From Oscillospiraceae bacterium (GTDB lineage: Bacteria > Bacillota > Clostridia > Oscillospirales > Ruminococcaceae): a stretch of DNA of 29,228 nucleotides. The stretch is from assembly GCA_022792755.1 (NCBI GenBank), contig JAAWBP010000154.1:1-29228 (forward strand), read 5' to 3'. The position numbers were made by a program, and so were the translations under genes. Positions 23,122-29,228 of this stretch are shown piece by piece (position 1 is the stretch's first letter; every line of letters begins with the position of its first letter). The notes beneath the pieces were generated by a model. It was not told where the DNA came from. It saw only the letters and a list, made by a program, of their open reading frames with translations, and made no database searches.

Positions 23122-24129
23122 ATGAACAGCGCAATTCAAACAAACTACAGGACAAAAGCCTATGGCGCTTCCACAAAATCCAGCGGCGCAAAGCAAGCTG
23201 ATACACAATCCGGCAGTTTTCTCGGCATGGCGGTACAAGCAAGCAAGAACAGGCCTAATGCATTGCAAGCCGGGATGGGAAGCTTAATGGGCACAGCCTT
23301 TCCCGGCAGCCTGATGACGGATTTAAGTGTATGGTCGGCGGGGCGGATTCAGTCCGAAGAAGTCGGGCAGACAGAGGCCGCTTCTTTGGAGGAAATGCTC
23401 AAAACCAAATACCCCGGCCTTCACTACCACGTCTTTTATGCCAGCAGCGGCTATTGGCGCACCAGGAACGATTACCCTCACTATTTGCTGTACCAGGATG
23501 GGGACAAAGCGAAAGAAACGCTGGAAAACTGGCAGCCCACCGGGGCCAATCCCTTTTATGGTTCAATCGACGGCAAATTTACCGCCCCGAGAGAGATTCA
23601 CGCTTTAGGCAGCGTCCCGCCGGGAAGCAAGGCCGTCGTGATCCATCCCAAGGTACAAGAGCGGATGGATCAAGATCCGGCCTATGCCAGGGAGATCATG
23701 GCGAAGATCGACACCTGGTTTGCCTTTGACGTGGCGCGGAATGAGGCGATCCGACCCGGATGCACAGTCGGGATGTCCCAGGCCGTTGCCATCGGCGAGG
23801 ACGGGAACATCTGCAACGCGGTTTCCTCGAGCAGCGGGGGCGAGATCACCTACAGCGGCGACGAGATGGTGCGGCTGTACCGCCTCCGGATGGCAAAGCG
23901 GGCGGAATTCATGCGCTGGCTAACACAGGAGCAGATCGAGGATAAAATCCAGAATTCTATCCAGCTTTCCGATTTGATCTCATCCGCGGATGCAAAAGCA
24001 AAGCTCGGCGAGATGATGGACAACGGCAATTTACAAGAAATTTTCGGTGATACAATTGCCGGCATTCCCACAGAAACCATCCTTGCAATGACCCGAGCTG
24101 AGATTTGGGGCGAGGGTGCAGTAATTTGA
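23122..24129 (+). CDS. Uncharacterised protein with DPxY core, larger paralog
   Basis: This is a 335-residue protein of unknown function. Residues 1-90 are Ser/Gln/Ala-rich, starting MNSAIQTNYRTKAYG, and look flexible. Residues 90-165 are aromatic-rich (LEEMLKTKYPGLHYHVFYASSGYW, RNDYPHYLLYQDGD, ANPFYGSIDGKFTAP). The core VVIHPKVQERMDQDPAYAREIMAKIDTWF (172-200) matches the upstream neighbour. It ends in helices, with IFGDTIAGIPTETILAMTRAEIW (307-329). No signal peptide or membrane helix. AGGAGG lies 8 nt before the ATG. With 42 nt between them, the two genes are surely one transcript. I think relatives occur as unknown-function proteins in other Clostridia, but cannot confirm it here. Confidence 0.88.
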   Translation: MNSAIQTNYRTKAYGASTKSSGAKQADTQSGSFLGMAVQASKNRPNALQAGMGSLMGTAFPGSLMTDLSVWSAGRIQSEEVGQTEAASLEEMLKTKYPGLHYHVFYASSGYWRTRNDYPHYLLYQDGDKAKETLENWQPTGANPFYGSIDGKFTAPREIHALGSVPPGSKAVVIHPKVQERMDQDPAYAREIMAKIDTWFAFDVARNEAIRPGCTVGMSQAVAIGEDGNICNAVSSSSGGEITYSGDEMVRLYRLRMAKRAEFMRWLTQEQIEDKIQNSIQLSDLISSADAKAKLGEMMDNGNLQEIFGDTIAGIPTETILAMTRAEIWGEGAVI

Positions 24130-24149
24130 CCGGTCTGGCGAAAACGCAC

Positions 24150-24225
24150 ATCAAGCCTCTTCAGAGGATCGGAAAAGGTTGCATCAGCGCGTTCCTTTTC
24201 TGAAAATCTTCCGAAGGGGCTTGAT
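24150..24225. repeat. Long imperfect hairpin between convergent genes
   Basis: ATCAAGCCTCTTC (24150-24162) pairs fully, with one G-T, with GAAGGGGCTTGAT (24213-24225). Inside, CGGAAAAGG (24170-24178) pairs with CCTTTTCTG (24194-24202), and a shorter AT-rich part joins them. There is no long T run after it on either strand, so it is a weak terminator at best; it may be an mRNA end-protecting stem or a small palindromic element. Confidence 0.55.
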
Positions 24226-24269
24226 TGATCCTTATTAAACTGGAACGCTTTATAACGCAGAAACCAGCT

Positions 24270-24899
24270 TTATCCCGCCAGAAAACGAAAAAGTGCCAGT
24301 CCAATCAGCACAGCTCCGCCCAGCCAGGAAAGATCGAGCCGTGCGCAGCGCGAAATCCCCTTTCCTACCAGCCACCCCAGCAGAATCGCGGCGAAGTTGA
24401 CGATAAAGGCCGCGGCGCCAAGGGCAAAAGGATTCATTCCGCTGAAGCCGCAGCCGATCCCGGTGACGAGGGAGTCGACCGACAAAGCCGCCGCTAGATA
24501 AAACGCCTCTTTTGCGCTCAAGGCGTTGGAATGGTCGGCGTCTGCTTTGGTCTCGTCTATAAAAACCTCGACGAAAAAGTCGAGCTCCCGCAGCCGAAAG
24601 CGCATCTTGGCACTGCCTTCCCTTTTTCTGCGTACCGCGCTTTTCAGCGCCCCCTGGATAAAGTTGAAGGCTCCGACCAGAAAAAGGGCGATAAATCCGA
24701 ATACCCTGCAAAACGATTCCGTTATAAAGCCCGCTAAAAAAGTGCTGAACATGGATGAAAGAAACAGTGCCAATCCCCCGACTGTGCTGATCATAACAGC
24801 CGGAAGGAGGCCGATTTTAATTTTTTCAGTGCCATAGGCGGCGCTTGCGGTAAACGCATCCAGGCTCAAAACAGCGACGAATAAAAGCAGTTCCGCCAA
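24270..24899 (-). CDS. ytaF: YtaF-type sporulation membrane protein (MntP/YtaF family)
   Basis: This membrane protein of about 209 residues has two related halves: LLLFVAVLSLDAFTASAAYG near the start and AFYLAAALSVDSLVTGIGCGF after a charged central linker, each with the conserved LS-x-D motif of the MntP/YtaF superfamily. YtaF proteins occur in spore formers and may move metal ions, but the substrate is unproven. The frame is open to an ATG at 25022, but residues before LAELLLF look non-coding. A TTG at 24897-24899 follows GGCGGGGAGAAGA and gives the usual YtaF length, so I choose it. Fits the sporulating lifestyle shown by sigG. Confidence 0.8.
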   Translation of the reverse strand: MAELLLFVAVLSLDAFTASAAYGTEKIKIGLLPAVMISTVGGLALFLSSMFSTFLAGFITESFCRVFGFIALFLVGAFNFIQGALKSAVRRKREGSAKMRFRLRELDFFVEVFIDETKADADHSNALSAKEAFYLAAALSVDSLVTGIGCGFSGMNPFALGAAAFIVNFAAILLGWLVGKGISRCARLDLSWLGGAVLIGLALFRFLAG

Positions 24900-25060
24900 T
24901 CTTCTCCCCGCCTTTCCCCAAAAGTTCCTTATCAATATATGATCGTTTTCCGGAATCCGACAGTCCTGCTCTCTGCCATAGACCCAAAAGGGGAAGCAGG
25001 TTAGCTGTTTATTCCAATTCAAAAAATATTTTGTGAGCGCTATTTGGTCATATTGATCTC

Positions 25061-25089
25061 TTGCAGAAAAAGCAAAATTAAGGTAAAAT
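25061..25089 (+). promoter_or_regulatory. Sigma-A promoter of the purine operon
   Basis: TTGCAG, a 17-nt spacer and TAAAAT. The start would be near 25096, leaving a leader of about 230 nt before purE. The 160 nt between here and ytaF hold nothing else I can name. Confidence 0.65.
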
Positions 25090-25106
25090 AAAGTTGTATT
25101 TTTGTT

Positions 25107-25246
25107 GCCGCTTTGATTGTAATATGTTGGGAGACCTCAATGAGACAAATGTGCTTTTTGCCGATGATGCCGGGGAGATTTTTGAAAGCCGGGTATCCGT
25201 CTAAGTCAAGTGCGTCTGTTACCGGGTTTTTCGCCGCAAAAGCGGT
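25107..25246 (+). ncRNA. Candidate structured RNA in the purE leader
   Basis: GCCGCTTT (25107-25114) can pair with AAAGCGGT (25239-25246), closing a domain of about 140 nt. The same GCGG can instead pair with CCGC (25234-25237) in a local AAAA-loop hairpin, so the two folds exclude each other. An intrinsic terminator starts 24 nt later and purE follows. That is the layout of a riboswitch or attenuator. I cannot match it to the guanine, PRPP, ppGpp, ZTP, THF or cobalamin classes. It could also be a separate small RNA of about 200 nt, the size of 6S RNA. A 26-codon ORF at 25124-25204 has no ribosome binding site and is probably chance. Confidence 0.5.
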
Positions 25247-25269
25247 TTATGCAGTTTAGTTGTGTCTGC

Positions 25270-25309
25270 CAGGCTACGGGTATCCCCCGCAGCCTGATTT
25301 TATTTTTAT
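25270..25309 (+). terminator. Terminator/attenuator just before purE
   Basis: CAGGCT-A-CGGG (25270-25280) pairs with CCCG-C-AGCCTG (25286-25296), with one A-C mismatch and a 5-nt loop, followed by ATTTTATTTTTAT. It ends about 18 nt before the purE ATG and downstream of the only strong promoter, so it must be read through for purE expression unless a promoter was missed. Confidence 0.8.
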
Positions 25310-25326
25310 AAAAACAGGAGGAAATA

Positions 25327-25833
25327 ATGGATACCAGAAAAAAAGTTGCGGTCATTATGGGGAGCGACAGTGATTTTCCAGTGGTAAAGAGCGCCGTCGG
25401 CGTTTTAAAAGATTTTGATATTCCGGTCGAGCTTCATGTGATGTCAGCTCACCGCACCCCTGAAGCCGCCTGTGGTTTTGCGGCATCCGCCCGCGAAAAC
25501 GGATTTGGAGCAATCATCGCCGCAGCGGGAAAAGCGGCGCATCTGGCGGGGGTTCTCGCAGCCCATACCACCCTCCCTGTCATCGGCATCCCGGTCAAGT
25601 CTTCGACCCTCGACGGCCTGGACGCTCTCCTGGCCACAGTACAGATGCCCAAAGGAATTCCAGTTGCGACGGTTGCAATCGACGGGGCGGCCAACGCCGC
25701 CTATCTCGCCGCCCAGATCCTCGCTGTTTCGGATGCATCTCTCGCCGGCCGGCTCAGCCAAATGAAGGAAGAGATGAAACGAGAAGTTTTGGAAAAAGAT
25801 AAAAAAATACAAGCGGAGGTAGAAAAAATATGA
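25327..25833 (+). CDS. purE: N5-carboxyaminoimidazole ribonucleotide mutase
   Basis: The 168-residue class I PurE interconverts N5-CAIR and CAIR. Signature parts are VAVIMGSDSDFPVV near the start, SAHRTPE (the catalytic His), AAAGKAAHLAGV and STLDGLDALLATVQMPKGIPVATVAI. In bacteria of this type it needs PurK to make N5-CAIR; no purK is in the window. AGGAGG lies about 6 nt before the ATG. It is the first gene of the purine operon and overlaps purC by 4 nt. Confidence 0.97.
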   Translation: MDTRKKVAVIMGSDSDFPVVKSAVGVLKDFDIPVELHVMSAHRTPEAACGFAASARENGFGAIIAAAGKAAHLAGVLAAHTTLPVIGIPVKSSTLDGLDALLATVQMPKGIPVATVAIDGAANAAYLAAQILAVSDASLAGRLSQMKEEMKREVLEKDKKIQAEVEKI

Positions 25834-26552
25834 CGTACGAAAAACGCGGACAGCTGTATGAAGGGAAAGCAAAAAAGGTTTACACCACCGACGATCCGGA
25901 AATCTTGATCGTCGATTACAAAGATGACGCTACCGCCGGGAACGGCGCCAAAAAGGGCACGATCCACGACAAGGGCATCATCAACAACAAAATGTCCAAC
26001 TTCATGATGAAAAAAATCAATGAGGCCTACGGCGTCCCGACCCATCTGGTCGAAGAGTTCTCCGACCGGGAAACCGTTGTAAAGAAATGCTCCATCGTGC
26101 CGCTCGAGGTCATTGTCCGCAACCTTGCGGCCGGTTCCTTTTCCAAGCGACTCGGGGTCGAGGAAGGGAAAGAGCTCGCCTGCCCGGTCTTGGAGTTCTG
26201 CTACAAGGACGATGCACTCGGCGACCCGATGGTCAACGAATACCATATCCTCGCCATGGAGTGGGCGACCCGGGAGGAACTCGACACCATCGCCGACTAC
26301 ACCTTTAAGGTGAACCGTTTTCTGAAGGACTACATGCTCAAAAACTGCAATATCATTGTGGTTGATTTTAAAATCGAATTTGGCCGCCTCTCGGACGGCA
26401 CCATTGTTTTGGCGGACGAAATTTCTCCCGACACCTGCCGCTTTTGGGATGCGGATACCCGTGAAAAACTCGATAAAGACCGTTTCCGTCGTGATATGGG
26501 CGGCGAAGAGGACGCTTACAAGGAAGTAATGCGCCGTTTGATGAGCGAATAA
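25830..26552 (+). CDS. purC: SAICAR synthetase
   Basis: The 240-residue ATP-dependent enzyme joins CAIR and aspartate. Motifs: YEGKAKKVY (ATP loop), DATAGNGAKKGTIHDKGIINNKMSNFMM, VEVIVRNLAAGSFSKRLG and VDFKIEFGR; LADEISPDTCRFWD is the aspartate/ATP site. Length is normal. Its ATG overlaps the purE stop codon (ATGA), so the two are translationally coupled. purF follows after 21 nt. Confidence 0.97.
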   Translation: MTYEKRGQLYEGKAKKVYTTDDPEILIVDYKDDATAGNGAKKGTIHDKGIINNKMSNFMMKKINEAYGVPTHLVEEFSDRETVVKKCSIVPLEVIVRNLAAGSFSKRLGVEEGKELACPVLEFCYKDDALGDPMVNEYHILAMEWATREELDTIADYTFKVNRFLKDYMLKNCNIIVVDFKIEFGRLSDGTIVLADEISPDTCRFWDADTREKLDKDRFRRDMGGEEDAYKEVMRRLMSE

Positions 26553-26573
26553 CCTCCGTAAGGTTTCCTCTAT

Positions 26574-28001
26574 ATGTTTCAAACGCTTCACGAAGAATGC
26601 GGCGTATTCGGCATCTATTCCCCTAAAGTCACCGACGTCGCATCTTCCGCGTATTTTGCTCTCTATGCGCTCCAGCACCGGGGCCAGGAGAGCTGCGGGA
26701 TCGCTGTCAACGACGACGGCATCATCAAAAGCCATAAAGACATCGGGCTGGTTCCGGAGGTCTTTACCAAAGAAAATTTAGAAAAACTCGGAATAGGCTC
26801 CATAGCAGTCGGCCACGTCCGGTATTCCACAACCGGCGTCCCCAGCCGCTCCAACGCGCAGCCTCTGGTCATCAGTCATGTGAAGGGCCCGATGGCGCTC
26901 TGTCACAACGGCAATCTGGTCAACGCCTTTGAGCTGCGGCAGAAATTCGAGCTCAACGGCGCAATCTTTCACGGCACCAGCGATACAGAGGTGATCGCCT
27001 ATACCATCACCCAGAAGCGGCTTTCCACTTCTTCGATCCAGGAGGCCGTAGAGGCGGCGATGTATGAAATCAAGGGTGCATACTCGATCGTGGTCATGTC
27101 TGCCCAGAAGCTGATCGCCGCGCGCGATCCACACGGATTCCGGCCGCTTTGCATGGGAAAAACGCCGGAAGGAGCGGTGGTATTCGCTTCGGAAAGCTGT
27201 GCGCTTGACAGCGTCGGCGCCTCGTTCGTCCGCGATTTGAAACCGGGAGAGATCGTAGTTGCTTCCAGCAAGGGCATTGAGTCGATCGAAACCCACTGCG
27301 GGTCGAAAGGAAATCTCTGTGTATTCGAGTATGTCTATTTTGCGCGGCCGGACTCTGTGATCGAAGGGGCCAGCGTTCACCGGGCAAGGCAGCGGGCCGG
27401 GGCGTTCCTCGCGCTCGAGCATCCCGTCCAGGCAGATATCGTAATCGGTGTGCCTGATTCCGGGCTGGATGCGGCGCTCGGTTTTTCCAGGCAGTCCGGT
27501 ATCTCCTACGGCGTCGGGTTCATCAAAAACCGCTACATCGGCCGGACTTTCATCCAGCCCAGCCAGGGGCAGCGTGAGAATTCGGTGCGGATTAAGCTGA
27601 ACGTGATCAAGGAGGTCATCCAGGGGAAACGGGTCGTCATGATCGACGATTCCATCGTCCGAGGGACGACAAGCGCGCGGATCGTCAGCCTTCTGCGGGA
27701 GGCAGGCGCCAAGGAAGTCCATATGAGGGTCTCTTCCCCGCCCTTCAAGAACCCCTGCTATTTCGGCACCGACATCGACAGCCGGGAAAATTTGATTGCC
27801 TGCCGGATGCCGATCGACGAGATCGCAAAAACGATTGGGGTGGACAGCCTGGGCTTTTTGAGTGTGAACAGTGTCAATCAGATCGCAGAAAACGCCCAGT
27901 GCGGCTTCTGCGACGGATGCTTTACCGGGGAGTACCCCATCGGTGTCCCCGATACGATTCAAAAGCATAAATTTGAGCGCAGGCTCAGCGAGGTAAAATA
28001 A
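26574..28001 (+). CDS. purF: Amidophosphoribosyltransferase
   Basis: The 475-residue enzyme makes phosphoribosylamine from PRPP and glutamine, the first committed step of purine synthesis. An eight-residue propeptide, MFQTLHEE, precedes the nucleophile Cys9 (ECGVFG). Glutaminase residues are in place: LQHRGQES (33-40), VGHVRYSTTG (79-88), HNGNL (111-115), SDTE (136-139). The PRPP loop is VVMIDDSIVRGTT. Cysteines in NLIACRM and CGFCDGC match the [4Fe-4S] ligands of the Bacillus-type enzyme, suggesting oxygen-sensitive control. AAGG about 10 nt before the ATG is a weak ribosome binding site; coupling to purC may help. Confidence 0.97.
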   Translation: MFQTLHEECGVFGIYSPKVTDVASSAYFALYALQHRGQESCGIAVNDDGIIKSHKDIGLVPEVFTKENLEKLGIGSIAVGHVRYSTTGVPSRSNAQPLVISHVKGPMALCHNGNLVNAFELRQKFELNGAIFHGTSDTEVIAYTITQKRLSTSSIQEAVEAAMYEIKGAYSIVVMSAQKLIAARDPHGFRPLCMGKTPEGAVVFASESCALDSVGASFVRDLKPGEIVVASSKGIESIETHCGSKGNLCVFEYVYFARPDSVIEGASVHRARQRAGAFLALEHPVQADIVIGVPDSGLDAALGFSRQSGISYGVGFIKNRYIGRTFIQPSQGQRENSVRIKLNVIKEVIQGKRVVMIDDSIVRGTTSARIVSLLREAGAKEVHMRVSSPPFKNPCYFGTDIDSRENLIACRMPIDEIAKTIGVDSLGFLSVNSVNQIAENAQCGFCDGCFTGEYPIGVPDTIQKHKFERRLSEVK

Positions 28002-28060
28002 AGGGGCTGGAAACAGCTTGTAAAACAAAGATCAAGAAACTGAAAGGATGTGACAGTTCT

Positions 28061-29228
28061 ATGGGTGGAGTTTTTGGAGCTGTATCCAAAAACGACTGTG
28101 TGATGGATGTGTTTTTCGGAACGGACTATCACTCGCATCTCGGCACCCGCCGGGGCGGAATGGCCATGTTTACTGGCAAAGGGTTTGAACGGGCGATCCA
28201 CAATATAGAAAACTCCCCGTTCCGCACAAAATTCGAGCGTGACGTCGCCGAAATGAGCGGGAATTTCGGCATCGGCTGCATCAGCGACAACGAGCCGCAG
28301 CCACTGATTGTCCGCTCCCACCTGGGCAGCTATGCGATCACAACGGTCGGGCGGATCAACAACGAAAAGGAGCTGGTGGAGCAGACCTTTCAGAACGGGG
28401 CTTCCCATTTCCTCGAGATGAGCGGCGACCGGATTAACGCCACTGAACTGGTCGCCTGCCTGATCAACCAAAAAGAAACCATTGTAGAAGGGATTCGCTA
28501 CGCGCAGGAAATCATTGACGGCTCAATGACCCTGCTACTTTTGACTGCGGAAGGGCTTTATGCCGCGCGGGACAAGCTGGGGCGGACTCCGGTCATCATC
28601 GGCCAGAAGGAAGGGGCCTACTGCGCTTCTTTTGAATCCTTTGCTTTTCTGAATCTCGGATACCACCCGGAGCGGGAGCTCGGCGCGGGAGAGATCGTAT
28701 TTCTCACACCGGATAAGATCGAAATCAAAAGCCCAGCGCGGAAGAAAAAGAAGATCTGCGCATTTTTATGGACCTATTATGGCTACCCCTCCTCCTGTTA
28801 CGAGGGGGTGGATGTTGAGCGGATGCGGTACCGCAACGGGGAAATTCTGGCGGAAAACGACACCGAATTGGAAATCGATTCGGTGGCGGGGGTTCCGGAC
28901 TCCGGCGTCGCCCACGCGATCGGCTACGCCAACCAATCCCGAGTCCCCTTTGCGCGGCCCTTCATCAAATATACACCGACCTGGCCGAGGAGCTTTATGC
29001 CCACCCATCAGTCGATGCGCAATCAGATCGCCCACATGAAGCTGATTCCGGTCGATTCCCTGATCCGGGATCAAAACCTGCTGTTTATCGACGACTCCAT
29101 CGTCCGCGGAACCCAGATGCGGGAAACGGTTGAATTCCTGTACGGGAGCGGCGCTAAGAAAGTCCATATCCGTTCGGCCTGCCCACCGGTTATGTATGGA
29201 TGCAAATACCTGAATTTCTCCCGTTCCA
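28061..29228 (+). CDS. Second PurF-like protein with a degenerate glutaminase site (partial)
   Basis: The reading frame runs 389 codons to the window end without a stop. It aligns along its length with PurF. The PRPP loop LLFIDDSIVRGTQ (340-352) and VAGVPDSG (275-282) are intact. The glutaminase residues are not: the start is MGGVFG, with Gly2 at the place of the nucleophilic Cys; HRGQES is RRGGMA (30-35); the VRYSTTG arginine segment is GIGCISD (70-76); HNGNL is TVGRI (95-99). It therefore should not use glutamine this way. It might use ammonia, act as a regulator, or be another phosphoribosyltransferase. AAAGGA lies 12 nt before the ATG, a rather long spacing. It is 59 nt after purF, in the same operon. 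Confidence 0.9.
   Translation, partial: MGGVFGAVSKNDCVMDVFFGTDYHSHLGTRRGGMAMFTGKGFERAIHNIENSPFRTKFERDVAEMSGNFGIGCISDNEPQPLIVRSHLGSYAITTVGRINNEKELVEQTFQNGASHFLEMSGDRINATELVACLINQKETIVEGIRYAQEIIDGSMTLLLLTAEGLYAARDKLGRTPVIIGQKEGAYCASFESFAFLNLGYHPERELGAGEIVFLTPDKIEIKSPARKKKKICAFLWTYYGYPSSCYEGVDVERMRYRNGEILAENDTELEIDSVAGVPDSGVAHAIGYANQSRVPFARPFIKYTPTWPRSFMPTHQSMRNQIAHMKLIPVDSLIRDQNLLFIDDSIVRGTQMRETVEFLYGSGAKKVHIRSACPPVMYGCKYLNFSRS

Noticed and set aside
25124..25204. 26-codon ORF in the purE leader as a leader peptide
   Set aside because: No ribosome binding site before the ATG and no run of regulatory codons; the stretch is better explained as structured RNA.
25096..25310. Guanine, PRPP, ZTP or cobalamin riboswitch in the purE leader
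   Set aside because: GGGAGACC resembles part of the B12 box but the rest is missing, and none of the other conserved cores is present.
1..29228. CRISPR arrays, tRNA/rRNA genes, insertion sequences
   Set aside because: No regularly spaced repeats, cloverleaf sequences or transposase-like frames were seen on either strand by reading.

Overview
The window looks like chromosome of an anaerobic, endospore-forming Firmicute of class Clostridia, probably near the gut Oscillospiraceae/Ruminococcaceae. This is inferred from a sigma-G gene, a YtaF-type sporulation membrane protein, a one-chain clostridial PurL, a duplicated PurF-like gene, a Feo iron operon with a small DtxR-type regulator, strong AGGAGG ribosome binding sites and several apparent TTG/GTG starts. 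Species cannot be named from sequence alone. I see no rRNA, tRNA, CRISPR array, transposase or prophage.

Layout. 1-170: tail of a + strand coding region that seems frameshifted. 365-3709 (-): araB-araD-tal, taking L-ribulose to D-xylulose-5-P and on into the pentose phosphate pathway. 3878-5437 (-): a ferredoxin-ASKHA protein like activators of corrinoid proteins, divergent from sigG (5555-6325, +), which has a sigma-G-like promoter of its own. 6585-14388 (-): mtaB, purL, a VTT/DedA-type membrane protein, an alpha/beta hydrolase and a methyltransferase, tightly packed. 14566-15663 (+): an HPr-like protein without the phosphorylatable histidine, then an MBL-fold hydrolase. 15862-18258 (-): a cytoplasmic GH2 beta-galactosidase-type enzyme. 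18474-21812 (-): feoA-feoA-feoB and a Cys-rich FeoB partner, divergent from a DtxR-family gene (22018-22401, +). 22468-24129 (+): two neighbouring proteins of unknown function that appear to be distant paralogs. 24270-24899 (-): ytaF. 25061 to the end (+): a purine operon, purE-purC-purF and a second PurF-like gene cut by the window end, preceded by a structured leader with an intrinsic terminator.

Most striking points: (1) the roughly 230-nt purE leader, with a possible long-range closing helix followed by a terminator just before the gene, and no riboswitch class I recognise; (2) the second PurF, whose PRPP site is intact but whose glutaminase residues are replaced, including the nucleophilic Cys; (3) three TTAG-N6-CTAA sites in the feo operon, one covering the promoter; (4) the unknown paralog pair; (5) an acidic insert of about 85 residues in the outer loop of FeoB; (6) the His-less HPr-like protein. 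No single large new system is evident; the best candidates for undescribed biology are the purE leader and the paralog pair.
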